Source: Impatiens glandulifera
Lineage: Eukaryota; Streptophyta; Magnoliopsida; Ericales; Balsaminaceae
Reading direction: 5' to 3'
Assembly (NCBI RefSeq): GCF_907164915.1
Contig: NC_061867.1
Coordinates: forward strand, 24,404,308-24,468,307
Length of the DNA stretch: 64,000 bases
In this document: one piece after another, positions 21,938 to 35,310 of the stretch
Numbering within the stretch: position 1 is the first letter of the stretch
Layout of the letters: each line of letters opens with the position of its first letter
The notes under the pieces: generated by a model
What the model saw: only the letters and a program-made list of their open reading frames with translations
The model's database searches: none
What the model was told of the DNA's origin: nothing
Program-made: the position numbers and the translations under genes

Positions 21938-22136
21938 TATATAATAATATTAATTATATATTATAAAATATTTATTTTACTTTATTATATTAAATTTATT
22001 TCCTTATAATACATTAACTTTCTTTTTTATAATAATATTTTTTTTCTCACTCAAAATTATATAATAATATATATATATATTACTTATTTCTATATATATT
22101 ATATATAATATAATAATATAATAAATCTAATACAAG

Positions 22137-22396
22137 GTATTCAGGTGACTTTGATGTTGCTTTCTTGTACCCATAAGCTGTTTATAGAAATCGATAGCCA
22201 AATCTTGTACACCCTTTTGACGCTGAACATATTCACCATCATCATTCTTCAGCCTTTTGACCCTTATACATTGTTTCTCATATTTCTAGCCTTGCATTTT
22301 CTGTAGAAGAAAGCTGTGTTTTTGTCACCCAACGAGTGTCAGCTCTGTCTTGATTTCTGTCTAATAAAATTCTCTTCAAGAAGAAATTTTATTTTA
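22137..22396 (-). pseudogene. LINE reverse transcriptase fragment at the duplication junction
   Basis: The minus strand reads KFLLEENFIRQKSRQS, a stop, then HSLGDKNTAFFYRKCKARNMRNN. It continues in a shifted frame with VKRLKNDDGEYV. This is the stretch just before the RT core of plant L1-type LINEs (E..L.QKSR..W...GD.NT.FFH......R..N.I..L....G). It spans about 85 codons with two breaks and no RT core. It fills the gap between copy A and copy B and is absent at the right end of copy B. Confidence 0.8.
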
Positions 22397-25300
22397 TTTA
22401 CTCATGTATTCTATTTAATTATTTTTGGATTTAATTATTTATTTTGTCCGACATTTAAATAATTCAGGATCTCATATGATACCATTTCCAATACTAATTA
22501 TTTTTATTTAAAATTATGTGCAATAAACTCGTTTATGAATTTCAGAAAACAAATTAAAATATGCTTGGGATATTTAGAATTTATAAATTTGGAGGGTGTA
22601 AATAATGAGTCTCTACAATTTTGAGTTATTATATTTCGCATGTTTTCTTATCCGCATTGTATTGCTTCATTTATACATGTGTGACTATTCTAGCTACTTT
22701 TTTGATTGGACAAATTTAAAGATTTTTCAAAAGAATGTGACGAGATTGCTTCAAGTATGTTGAGTGTACATGTGTTTCAGACATTGAGAAGTGATGTGCA
22801 TTGAGTGTTATGATAAAGAGATCATGTCAAGAATTGGAAGTTGATGAATATACATAACCATCATGAACCACGTATTTGTTCTTAACATATTCGCACACTT
22901 GATTTATTTTGAGATATCATCGTTTATACATTTCGTAGTTTGTTAGAGCTCTATCAAACTCTAATAGGTCTACCATCAATGGAGTGCATCATCTCTCAAT
23001 TTTATGTCGAGTTAGCATTTTTGTATTCTTGTATATCCACAATGTATTGCACCATTGTCACATGATCAACTTTTCTAGTTACTCATTTTGTTTGAATGAA
23101 TTCAAACATATTTTCAAAAAGATAAAATGAGCTTACGTCTATCATGTTGAAGATAAACTTTATGGAAATAATTTTCATTATTTTCTCTATGTTTTTCATG
23201 GTCGTCGCATGAATTGTGAAATGTCTTTACCCAAATTACATGATCTTCATTGTCTGAAAATAAGGGAAAGACAAAATGTCATGAATACGTCATTTTGAGT
23301 GAAGATCCTCCAATGCTTATATGCAATGAAAATGATGTGTGTATGAATCCTAATCAACTATGTGGATTTTTTTTCTTTTAATCAATGGATCTCAGTTTTG
23401 ATTCGTCGTGAAAAACATGTTAATCTAGAAATATGGTCAAGAAGAGAATTCACATCAATCATATGATAAATCGTGTCATCATTTTTGCATATATGTGTTC
23501 TTAAGGGGAAATATGTGCACACTTTCCAACTCGTCATTTTTTATTTAAAATGAAAGTATCAAATGTGAGGGTTGATTATAAATCTTTTGAATTGTTACAA
23601 GAATTTAACCCTCGTCATCACCTTATAAATGCACAAAATATTTTTCAAAATATATGAAAGGTTTTACATTTAATATTTTACATAGGAAGAATGGGTAGAA
23701 AAATAAAATCAAGTCTTGTTATAGCTCTTTCTTTACTCGTCATTTGGTAGTGGCTAAGATCAGTATTTTGATCGAGATCTTAATTGTATTCATGTTACTC
23801 CACTTGGAAAAGTAGGAGGAATATGAATTGTGGTTGATCATTACATTTATGTCTAAGACAACTCATTAGAGAATGATATATTGTTTCGGCTCAAGTATCA
23901 CGTGGCTCGACCCACAATACTTGTGATGGGAAATATAAATGGTTAAGGACGTGGTGTCAAGCATAGATCTACCTATATGGAAAACACTAGAAGACAAACA
24001 AACGTTATGTCTTTTAAAAAAAATTAAGAATGTACTCATTGATCTTATCTCAACTATAATACATACACATATTTAAATAAGTATAATAGGCACATGAAAA
24101 CTTTTAATTTGGTTATATTGTTTAGGCACGACAATAGATGAGTCTCAAGAAGTAGATATGAATATTTTGTTTAAACCTTCCAAAGGTAATAGAGACGTTT
24201 TCCACCGATAAGAGTGATCGAGGTCGTCGATGTAGGGAGGCATTATCTCGATTGGGATCTCCCCTTGTCGTATTCATAAACACCTCCTTAAAGAAAAAAG
24301 CTCGCGAACAGAAGAAAGAGTTGATATTTGAATCCTAGATAAATTCTTAGCACCATCGCTCAAATTAACAAGTTGTCATTCCACATTGAGAATCTCGAAC
24401 ATATATCAATAAGTGTATGTGCTCGAAATAACATTGAACTGAAACAGTCGATCTAAGGAGCCAACTCGACCAAAAACATTGAGTACCAAGCCACCAAGTT
24501 CATCGAGTCATTATTTTTTAAAATTTAGGATTTAGCTTTGGACTTTTAGAGTGGTCACCTATAGATACTATATTTCTACATCCGAATATATTATATTAAA
24601 TAAATTTAGGTTAGTATGATATTCAAATATGATTACTAAAGAGAAATCTATATAAATAATTAATTAAAAAACGACCATTTTTGATCGGTTCTTAGATTAA
24701 TTGAACAATAAATATTTTATAAAATGCCTAAAAGTACATAAAAAAATCAATGGGGCCAATAACGTGATCTTTTATAACATATTAGTACTAATATTATATT
24801 GTTTTTGTATTTTACAAGAAATAACCAATAAATAAAAATAAAAATTATTTTCCTTGGGTCGCCGGAACCACCATGAGGATCGGCGATGACACGACGAGTC
24901 GGAGCGTGGCTAGTAGTCGCCAATAGTAGGGCTTCCATCAATGATTCGTGGAGTTAGGATCTACCTCACGAGATGAGTTGGCTACTAAATTTTATGCATG
25001 GAAAACCAGTTACACGATAGACTCGTTCACAATCCATAACTCATTGTGTATCAATCGTGATGTTTTGGAAGTCGATTGTCATCAATAAACATGCTTGAAC
25101 TTTAAAGTGAATAACTTTTGATATAGTGCACCATTCGAAATGAGATATGTATCAAAAAAGCCTCGAGGAAGGCCTTTCCAATGCACCCAACCACAACATT
25201 GAAGATGACCCAGGTCACTCTAGTCGAACTCTCAAACTTTCAGCACAAGTAACTCAATTCATGAAATACGGAGTTAGACCTAACTATTTAAATTCTAATT

Positions 25301-26739
25301 GTTGAAATTTATAGGGTCACTAGTATAATAAATAATTGTACAAATATAATATTTAATATAAGCCAAAATAATTTAATCTAATATAAAATTAAGTTTATGG
25401 CTTATAGGTGTATTTGTCATGAATATAAAGTGAGGATACCTAAGTGACATTTTATTTTTATGAAAAGGCTAAATTAGAAATGACCAAACAATAATAACTA
25501 ATTTATTGTTGGTTATATATAACGGTAATGGTCTCCATTTGAAGTATGAACTCCTTTGTGTCCCTATATATTTCTCTCTTTAAGTGTCGTTAAAGATGAT
25601 CGGTTAAACAATTATTATTAAAGATTATTAAAGTTAAGTATATTTCTTTGGATTGATATAATATATAATATATATTATAAATTTAAAGAGAGAATTAAGT
25701 AATAATTTTATTGTTAGGTATATATAAATCAATATATAATAAAAATTTATTTTATTTTTTATTTTAGGATTAAAATATTAAGGTTAATGATTATTCATAA
25801 TTTAAAGAATAATTGAATTTCGGTCATAAAATATTTGAAATTTGGTCAAATAAATCTTAAAGATTTATTATTTAATATAATTAATATGAGATATTACAAA
25901 TTTCAAATTCAAGAAATAAGATTTGTGGTATAATTTTATTTTATTTTTTAATAAAATAAATTACATGTTTTTTTGGAAAATTATATATTATTAATTTGGG
26001 TTATACAAATATAACATTTAAATTCAAATTAATGATATTATTATTCTTTATTTGGATTGTATTGATTGATACAAATAATCACCAAACTGAGAATATTTGT
26101 TGAAATTAATTCAAGAAAATTTTGAATTGTAGTATTGTGTAATTCATTTGATTATATTATTTGACCCAAAGGTTGATAATTAACTGACGGAATTGCATAA
26201 ATATTTGTGATGATAAATATTTAATAATTATAAAGTCTTATTTATGTGAATAATTATTCCATCCAATCATAGATTGATTGTTTGACATGTCTTATTATTA
26301 ATGTTTGATCATTACACCAAAATACTATTAGCATTTAATATTACCATTCAAAGACTTGATATTAATGTTGCATTAAGTATTTTGAGATGAGATAAATTAT
26401 TATTTGAATTTAGTTCTTACTTAAATTTATAAATGTGAGCAACAATTTTATTAAATATTTCAAGTGATTAAGGACTATAATTTTTTATTATGTCAATTTA
26501 TAGATAGTTTTTTTAGACGAGACTGCAATATTTTTTGAGGATATTGAGTTTGAGGGGAGAAATGATTTTGTCTTTAAAAATAATTTAAATTAATAATTCC
26601 TATTTTTGAAGATTTGATTTATATCTCAAGTGTTTTTGACATTGATAAGGATTTTATTGATATTGATAATAATGTTCAAAAATCAAATGTAACAAGACAG
26701 TATTGATCAAATTCATTAAGTACAAACTCAACAACCTCA

Positions 26740-27009
26740 AAATCAAGTGTCTTTTTGTCGTTTCTTGAAGAAGTATCAAACAAACACTTATGGTGTCATC
26801 CACTATTGCAGCGGAATTTATGACATGTTACTAGGCATCAAATTAAGTGATATTGATATCAAGTTTATTGTTATGAAAGAAATGATACAATGTGAATATA
26901 TTTCTATAAAATATTTATGTACAAACTTTATGGTTATGAATCTCTTGGCAATAGGTTTATCACCTAATGCCTTTCATGATATTGCTCGTATGAGTGTCAT
27001 CGATCTTTA
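26740..27009 (+). pseudogene. Copia RNase H C-terminal remnant (copy B)
   Basis: An open frame of 87 residues from 26747. It contains GIKLSDIDIKFIVMKEMI, EYISIKYLCTNFMVMNLLA and SPNAFHDIARMSV, and aligns to the Copia RNase H terminus (HIDIK.H..RE..........Y..T..M.AD...K.L....F). Unlike copy A it has no internal stop here, because the codon after EMI is CAA rather than TAA. It is only the tail of the enzyme, lacks the catalytic acidic residues, and cannot be active. Confidence 0.62.
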
Positions 27010-27100
27010 ACTTCAGTGGGAGTTTATAATTTTGGCGTCTTTCAATTTAATTATTTTATAAATATTTATAAAGTTTTTATTCTGATCAGAAATTAATTAT

Positions 27101-27105
27101 TAATC
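27101..27105. other. Target-site duplication TAATC, left
   Basis: TAATC directly before the solo LTR; the same 5 bases recur at 28830-28834. Confidence 0.92.
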
Positions 27106-28829
27106 TGATAGGATCGGCTTTATCGATAGAGACGGGGGTCTGACTATTGATGAAGGCTTATGAAAAACGGTTTGAAATAAATATTGTTAGGGATTTAATT
27201 CGCTTTCTATTCTACGCAAACCCTTGTAAACACTTGAAATAGAATCAAGGCGGAATTGTTTACTTAGGTTTGAAGCTCAAGATGAAGAATGAGAAGATCA
27301 CAGAAATGAAAAGACACAGCAGTTTGTTTATGGATGTTCGGAGTAAACTCTCCTACGTCACCCTTCTTCCAACCACCGGAAGGATTCACTATAATATGAT
27401 TAGAATCAAATACAGTTTTCACACACTTAGCTCACTATTGAACAGAACACACTCTGTTCAATTTACAAGATGAAGAATATCACTCAGCTAACGGTATTTT
27501 TGATTCTAGTTCTCACTTGATTCACACACAGTACAATTAGGAAAGCAACTTACGGCTTGAATATTCAAAGGATTGATTTCTCAGTAGTTATTCTCAGATA
27601 GTATTTCTTAGTTGATTGAATGGCAGTTCGTCCGTTGTCCATGAGATTTGATAAATACTTGGCAGAGACTAACAGTCGAATCTTTAGAATGATACGTGGA
27701 ACTCTTCCATTGGAAAGCCTCTATAGTACACAGTAGGTTCTGTGCATAGGGATCGTGGTCGTACTCCAATTGGTAGTGCCCCGAATATTCCATCAGAGAT
27801 GTACCTGCAAAACAAGTAATGTGAGGGAAATTCTCTTACGTGGCATTCGTGGGTTGGTTGCATATAGATATCGTACTAATCTTCACTAGAAAAAGGAGCA
27901 AGAGTAGAGTGCAGCTATATCACGTGGGTAGGCGGGTGCTAGCTTCAAGTATACTGCTTAAGCATAGCATTAAACGTATTTCAGTTAGACGATCTCGTCT
28001 AATAAAATCAAACATCCCCGTCTAAGAGCAGAATCTATTAGACCACCTGGTCTAATGGGATTAGACTTACGTCTAATTACAATCACTTCAGACTAATCTG
28101 AAGGAGTTAGACTACCTGTCTAACTTTCACCAATTAGACTTCACGTCTAATCTTTCACAAACCATTAAACTGCACGTCTAATTCCACTGAGTTAGACTGC
28201 ACGTCTAATTCCGGTTCTACTTCAGACTTGTCTAAAGGAGTTAGATTACACGTCTAACCTTCTCTTTCTATTAGATTGCACGTTTAACTCCACGAGTTAG
28301 ACTGCACGTCTAATTACGGTTCTACTTCAGACTTGTCTGAAGAAGTTAGACTACACGTCTAACTTTCACAATCCATTAGACTAGCACGTCTAATTCCGAA
28401 TATATTAGACTGCACGTCTAACTCCGCTGAGTTAGACTGCACGTTTAATTCCGAATTCATTAAACTGCACGTCTAACTCCGATAAGTTAGACTACACGTC
28501 TAATTCCGAATTCATTAGACTACACGTCTAACTTCGCTGAGTTAGACTGCACGTCTAATTCTGAATTCATTAGACTGTACGTCAAACTCCACGAGTTAGA
28601 CTGCACGTCTAATTCCGAATTCATTAGACTGCACGTCTAACTCCACGAGTTAGACTGCACGTCTAATTTCATGCATCTAATACCAAATCGGTCTAATGAA
28701 CCTCATTAGAACCAAGTCTCATGAAATCTGATTTCGATACACCTGCATCAAAACGCATAAATCATTTCATCATTAAAATCTCAATAGTCAAACTATTTCA
28801 ACACTTAGTCAAAATAACTTGACCCAACA
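27106..28829 (-). mobile_element. Solo LTR of the palindrome-array Copia family
   Basis: Begins TGATAGGATCGG and ends TTGACCCAACA on plus, like the two LTRs at 39453-41448 and 47709-49730, so it reads TGTTGGGTCAA on the minus strand. There is no internal element sequence. It is flanked by TAATC duplications and is absent from the matching site in copy A (around 15866), so it inserted after the duplication. It arose by recombination between the LTRs of a full element. At 1724 bp it is about 270 bp shorter than its relatives, mostly in the array. Confidence 0.92.
28005..28690. repeat. Palindromic array in the solo LTR
   Basis: Many copies of the 17-bp inverted motif TTAGACTGCACGTCTAA and variants, alternating with spacers such as CTCCACGAG and TTCCGAATTCA. 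The repeat period is about 50 bp with two motifs per period. Confidence 0.9.
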
Positions 28830-30150
28830 TAATCAGTTCATTACACTTTGTATAATTATGTTTAAAGTATGATCTCATTAAAATCAAGTACGACCAATTG
28901 AAAATTGAAATGAAAAGATCACCTTGCATGGAATTTTCATTCCTCACATACATGATATTGATTTGTCAATTAATTGTATTGATTTATGTGATAATTGTTG
29001 GGTCTAGTTGTGTGCTTAAATACAATGACGAGCTCTTTGGTCCTATATTGATATGATTAATTGATAAAAAAAAAATTATACAATATATTTGAGATGACAT
29101 AAACTTTAGGCGCATTATGGTTGATACATTTTTTTATATATACGTGACCCAGTGGGAGATTGTTGAAATTTACAGGATTACTGGTATAATAAATAATTAT
29201 ATAAATATCATATTTAATATAAGTCAAAATAATGTGATCTAATGTGAAATTCAGTTTATGGCTTATGAGTGTATTTGTTATGAATATAAAGTGAGGATAC
29301 CTAAGTGTCATTTCTAATTTTATGAGAGGCTAAATTAGAAATAACCAAACTATAATAACTAACTAATTATTTGTTATATGTAATGGTAATGGTCCTCATT
29401 TGAAGTACGAACAATTCTCTTTTGCGTTCTCATCAACGGAGAGAGAAACCTATTGACTTAATCATGAAATGGAAGAACCATTCAAAAAAAAACAAGTCTA
29501 AAGAAAGAGAGATTAAAGCCTTTTTCTATTACAAAAAAAAGAGAAGATTCAGAACAATGAATTAAGGTACACTTCCACCGCATTCAGATTTAATTTCTCA
29601 TACATTAAATTAGAATCTAATTAGAATAACTCTAACACTAATTTCTCGTATAACTAGATAACTAGAAGGATCGGAGACCTATCTTAAAGAGAGATTATAG
29701 CCCCTAACTCTTTCTCTAACAGATTTTTCCATTTTCGATCACCTTCTTCGTCGAACTTTGAAGCCCGTCGTAGGAAGCCATCACAATTATTTTAAACATT
29801 AGTCATCTTATTAAACCAACACATAAATTGATCTAAGGCACCGTAAGTCTTCTTAGTTCATTAAATTCAGTTTATGATTAATAATAATACATTCTTCATT
29901 TCTACTTAATTAGTTTGCTTGTTTGTCACGGTACTTAGAGGATCATCGCTTGTATTTTTGATCATATATGTTATCGTAGCGTTTAATATCTTTGTCTAGC
30001 CATTGCATCCTTGAAATCGCATTTCTAAGTTTTTGCCGAAAAATCTCATTGGAACTTCGGAGTTGTTCTTGAGCTTTGGCTCAAGGACAGCGTCCCAAAC
30101 ATGATAAAATCTCTTTCTAACAGGCTAGAAATTAATTAGGAACAATAGAT

Positions 30151-30485
30151 GTATGTGAGAAAAAATAAACTATTGGAGGAAGAGGAGATAGAAAGACTCT
30201 TGAGGATTTCTTGACTGAAACAAACTTTTTTTATTATTCTTTTCTCTCTTGCCTCATATTCAGCACATAGACATTTATTTATAGTCTCTTAACAGAAAAC
30301 AAAACGTACAAGAAATAAAAACAAATATTAAAAACAAAAACTGTAACAGCAACATTTAAGGCTGACTCCTGATTACTAAAACTGCTAAAACGTTTGAAAC
30401 GTTTGAGATCTCCACCATTAAAGACATTCAATTTATTATTTAAAATATGGCTGACCGTTATTTGAGTTTATTGTGTAACAGTATG
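30151..30485. mobile_element. Small solo LTR with GTATG target duplication (copy B only)
   Basis: The LTR proper is 30156-30480 (325 bp), from TGAGAAAAAATAAAC to TTGTGTAACA. It is flanked by GTATG at 30151-30155 and 30481-30485. Copy A at about 17153 has the uninterrupted site (ATAGATG-TTGGATCACATG). The termini and 5-bp duplication fit an LTR retrotransposon, probably Copia by size. No internal region remains. Confidence 0.88.
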
Positions 30486-30889
30486 GATCACATGAGTTTA
30501 AAGAATAAAAAAAAATGTCGATCAATCGCACCAATATTTAATTAATCATTCAAACATCCTTTAGGCTATCATTAGTTGTTCTTAGGAATCCTAATTGATT
30601 TAGATACATATAGAATTGATTGCATAACTAGGATCATCCATTTTAAACAAAAATTTATGATATCCTATTCTGTTTTTATTTTGGTTCGTCTAAGAAGGAC
30701 TTTGCGTATTGGAAGTCGATCGGAGTCTGCGTATGTTCGTCTTCCTTCAGATCGCTTGATGTTGTCTATTTGGTTTGATTCATCCGATACATTGCGATGT
30801 AAAATTTCATTCATTCAGTTGATGTCGTGGATATATTATGTTTGACGAATATCGATCAGTGTAAGCTATAACTTGTGCATTCATCCGTC

Positions 30890-32342
30890 TCTAGGTTATC
30901 CAAAGATCATGGATTCGTAAAGACGTATTGTTCAAGGCTTGGATAAAAATTGGATCAAAGAAAAATGCATAATACATATCTAACTGATCTACCTATTTGA
31001 TTTCTTAATTAACTTAGTTTAGGTGTTAATTATAATGACATAATAGATCTAGGTGGCGCATAATTCATTTCAAATTAGCCTAAATAATTCTAAGTAGCAT
31101 GTAGTTTGTTAGAATTAGTTGACGTAGAGGAACTGCTGGAATATTTACCATAGTGCTTTCAAAAGCTAAATTAAAAGAAAATGTAAAAATTAAAACAAAT
31201 AAGTGGAGGTACGAACTTTAACCCCTAACCTCGTGGCTATTTAGCTTTGGACCAAATCCTGATCTCGAGCCTAGCTCCATGTCCTAGGCCTAGCCTGAGC
31301 CTCCTGAAGTCACTAGATGATCTTGAGCATCATCTGAGGCCCACAAAGCCACCATCTGTGCCTATACATATTCTTGAGCCTGATATTGATCACGAACCGC
31401 ACTCCAAGTCTCCTGTAGGATTATTTTGGCTTCTATTTTTTAATTATTTTTGATTCATTTGAAATTTTAATGACTCAAAATATTTAATATAAAAAAATTA
31501 TAAACTGTTTAGAATATTTTTCTTAACCAAAATAAATAATTTCATAATTTGTAGGACTTGTTTGGAAGATTTCTTAATTTTCTTTAAACTTAAGAGACTT
31601 GGGCCGAAAGTTATAAGATTTAGCTAGACTTACACGCAGTGTGAATGATGGGTTGAGGACACTGCCATTTGAAAGTTATCATCACAAATTTTATTTTGTA
31701 CATAGGTCATTCATGCGGTTTAGTTCATAGTAGCTTAAGTTTTAGGTCGTTAACGATCAAGCACATTTGCCAACGACAATTGTCTTATGGGGCGTCTATC
31801 TGTCCACACACAATGAATTATGGGCTAGAGACGGTATGTGTATGTAGAAGGTGATAATACATGTAATTTGGTGGCCAAATCACCCTATATGGTGCATCCT
31901 AGCTTCACCAAATCATTGGTTGACACTTCAATGCACTTAACTTAACACAGCTTGGTTGTGGGATTCTTTTTGGTTGAAACACGATATATCGCAAGCTGGG
32001 GTCGGTTTGTGCATGTAGTAAACTCCCATACCTTCAATTTGGTAGGGTATGGGTGCCATATAGAGTACCGTAGATGGGCTTCCCTTTGGTTGAAACCTAG
32101 ACTAGCTCCATTTAGCCTCCCTACATCAAATTGGGCTTCCATCGTTTATCCTGCTTCACACACGATGAATGATGCATCAAGACTAGTACCAAATTATAGT
32201 GTTGTGAATATTTTGATAGCTCATGGGTAATTTATAGTGTCTCCAAGCTCTACTTCTCGTCAGGGGAATCTAGGTTTCCCATAGTTACTTTAATTGATGA
32301 ACCCCTAATTTTAGGGAATTGGAACCTCTAGAAGTAGAATGA
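30890..32342. other. Non-coding sequence within copy B
   Basis: Near-exact counterpart of about 17520-18972 in copy A, with the same short unsupported frames. Nothing else is visible. Confidence 0.5.
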
Positions 32343-32355
32343 TACTTCGAGGTTT

Positions 32356-32554
32356 TTTTTTTTTTTTTTTGAGAACGCTGGGTTCCGCTACTCCTATGGA
32401 GTGCGACTAATCCCAGCAGGTTAAGTACATAGCCCGCAAATATACTTAACCAATTAATCAGGCAGAACTTGCCGCCTGACGGGCTCGAACCCAGGACCTC
32501 ATGGAGGCCCGGGGGATATCCACCTCTTGTTGCCACTAGGCTAGAAGAGGGGAT
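32356..32554 (-). mobile_element. tRNA-derived SINE (copy B)
   Basis: Duplicate of the SINE at 18986-19182: same box A and box B, a slightly longer A tail (T-run on plus), and the same 13-bp target duplication (32343-32355 and 32555-32567). It was present before the duplication or was carried in by conversion. Confidence 0.9.
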
Positions 32555-34114
32555 TACTTCGAGGTTTATATGTCATTGTAGCTAAGTCTAATGTCATATT
32601 TTGGTATATCATACATGCGGTTTGGTGGTTCATGGCGTCTATGATGGTCGGATGAATGGAAGTGGTCTTAATAGTTTTGATTTGAAAATGAAATATTAAA
32701 GTTGTTGGTTAGAGAATGATCACCAACTAGAAGTTGAAGGCATCCCATCTTGTAGAGAGCTGAAGAAGACAGTATGCGTACATAGGATTCCCGCCACCGC
32801 CAACACATTATTCATGGCCCGCCCAAGTCAGCCCAGTCTGACCCTACCGGTCATATTTTGCCTCTGTCGGCGGTTGTTCGCTCCGGTTAGGAGCTGGCTT
32901 TCACACCCCGGCCGCCACCCACGGCGATTTTCGGCAAACACAAAAACACAATATTAACTTTTTTGGGGGGGAAACGGTTAAAACCATTTCATTAAAATCC
33001 CAAAAGTGGGAGGGTCAGAAATCAAAACTACACAAACCAAGCCAGTTTGCTTTGTTTATTCTAACTCTTTTAGTTTTATTTAAAATGTCTGAAATTTTAA
33101 TTAATTTTATTTGGTTTCCAGATCAGTTATTTATTTTAAATCTCGTTTAATGTGCCTTTATTTATTTGAATTTTGGAAAACATTTTTAAATTGGCCTGAG
33201 ATTGCTTCTTTTTTTTTTTCAAAAAATTGAATATTTCTTATGTTATAACGATCAGACACTGGATAAGAGGCTACAATCCTCGATCAAGTCTAAGGGGTGG
33301 GCCCAAAATTCGAATCGAACATCGAGCCTTAACAACATATGAGACTACAGCCTATTCTAAACTACAAACTAAGATTCAAAAATGAACCAACTATTCTTGG
33401 TTTTTCAATAAAAATAGTCTTTAAATGATCATCATTTTCATGCTATCAACCTCCATGAGATGTTTAGAACATGATCAGATCGTTGGTATGAGCCTCAAAT
33501 GCTCTTAATCAAAGACCTAAAAAGAAAGAAAGAAAGAAACAGAAACTATCGAAATCCGATTTTGGACATCACGATCAACAAAATCAATTCAAGAAGCATA
33601 CATTATGAATTTGGAATTGAATATAATTAGAATAGTAGGAAGTAACGAAGTAAAATGTAACATTCAAAAGATTTTCATAAGCTGTCCATTTCAAAATTAG
33701 GGTTATAATTAGTATGGTGGAATTTCAAAGACTTAAAACCGATTGTAATGCCCCTTGTAGAAGAGTTCTAAACAATATGAACAAAAGCTTCATCACTAAA
33801 AAAAAAAAAAAAGCTTTGGAAAAAAAAATGGTTAAAATGAGGAAAACAATATTTTTCTCTTTAACTAACTCTCCCCTTTGTTTGACACCATAAAAGTGTT
33901 CTTAAGGCGTCTACATTGAGGGCTTGGGACTCAGTATGATTCCCTATTATCATTTTTTTTTTTCCTTCTTGTATGTTTTTTCAACCATATCAGAGAGTAG
34001 TGAACTGGGGAACTTACTACTTTCGGGGACAAACTATCATTGCCATTCAAGATCCACTTCACTTCTGATTCTTCAGTTGTCTTAGAGTCTATTCATGCTC
34101 CTTAATATATAATA

Positions 34115-35310
34115 TTGAAAAAAATGTCAATTTTACACAATAAGTTGTAAGAAGTTGTTAAATTTATTTAATAAAAACGGAAAAATTAAACGGAGTTAAA
34201 ATTTTACCACATTTAATATCCACTATTATTTATTTGTTTTTACTTTAGATTACTTTAATTCTTTTTTCATTCAAACAAAATATTCAAATTTTTCCTTATT
34301 CATTTTTTCTCTCTTTACTCCAAACTTTTTATTTTCTTCTAACTTTTCATCTTCATCTTTAATGTGAATAATTATTATGAAATAAAAGGCTAAAATCAAT
34401 AACAGGTGGGATCCCATTAATACTTTGGAAGAATTTTAACCCACCATTAATCAAATCTAACGAAGGACTGCCAAAATCTTTGGAATCAACTCCATTTGAA
34501 AACCTAGATCAGGATTTCATTTTCCTGTTTTTTCGACAATCGTCACCGATCAGATACAATACGGAGGGCCCCACCTTTTGTTCAGTACCTTCTACAAGTC
34601 TTGCAGAAATACATCGGCTGTGCGAGGTTGTAGTTGTTGTAGTAACAGAATTTCGTGCTCAGAGAATCGCATCTCGAACACTTCATCGGCTGTTCCGCCA
34701 CCTTCACCGTCGTCACAGTTTTTCGGCCACCTGGTTGTTCTTTCATCACAATATTATTATTTGACGTCGACATAGCTATTTCTTTAATTTTCTGGAAAAA
34801 AGTTGAGAAAGAAAAGATTTTTATAGATGATTAGTTCATTATTTCATAATTTAATTTTCATTGCAGTAACTCATACTCTAACACATTAATTTTAATTTCA
34901 GCTATAACCTAAACAAGAATAGACAATTAGAGGTGTAAAAATGGTGTTCGTGAACATTATAGATATTTCAAAAAAAATAGATTACTCATATTAGAGATGA
35001 AGAGGAATAGTGAAAAGAAAATGAAGAATTGGGGTAAAGAGAGAGAAAAAATGGATAATTTTTTTTGGATATTTTGTTTGAATAGAAAAAGATTTAAGTA
35101 ATGTAAATTAAAAACAAATAAAAAATATGTAGATATTAAATGTGGCAAAATTTTTAACTCAGTTTAACTTTTTCGTTATTTTAAATAAATTTGACATTTT
35201 TTGACAAGTTAGTATATATAAATAGAATTTTGATACTTAATGAATAAATTTGACACCTTCTTACAATTTGATAATTCTTACAATTTGGTGTGTAAAATTG
35301 ACATTCTTCC
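34115..35310. mobile_element. Pack-MULE-like element with Dof fragment (copy B)
   Basis: Duplicate of 20742-21937, with the same inverted-repeat arms and the same TATATAATA flanks (34106-34114, 35311-35319). Differences are single bases and A/T-run lengths. Confidence 0.78.
34492..34773 (-). pseudogene. Captured Dof zinc-finger fragment (copy B)
   Basis: Encodes exactly the same 63 residues as 21210-21401, from ATG 34773, with the complete CX2CX21CX2C Dof finger and the same TGA in place of the invariant Trp after CRRY. The stop therefore predates the duplication or was homogenised between copies. One substitution (CGTCGCC to CGTCACC on plus, near 34543) lies downstream of the stop. It has no intact Dof C-terminus or own promoter that I can identify. 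Confidence 0.85.

Larger units (their letters stand above)
10715..22127 (+). repeat. Segmental tandem duplication, copy A
   Basis: Co-linear with 22390-35498. Offsets change stepwise at small indels and at two LTR insertions present only in copy B. Left of about 17550 the copies differ at a few percent of positions plus indels. From about 17550 to 22127 they are identical apart from single bases and homopolymer lengths. Short frames shared by both copies (for example 17877-18083 and 31247-31453) show no recognised domain. Confidence 0.93.
25300..29721 (+). mobile_element. Decayed Copia element in copy B, split by a solo LTR
   Basis: Same remnant as at 13817-16724. Left LTR-like start at 25300 (TGTTGAAATTTATAGGGTC), RNase H remnant at 26740-27009, a solo-LTR insertion at 27106-28829, then the right LTR from 29161 (TGTTGAAATTTACAGGATT) to about 29721. 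Confidence 0.65.

Noticed and set aside
28005..28690. CRISPR-like look of regularly spaced palindromic repeats
   Set aside because: Spacers are themselves repeated, the motif varies, the array is inside a plant LTR with target duplications, and no cas-like gene exists. It is a tandem array.
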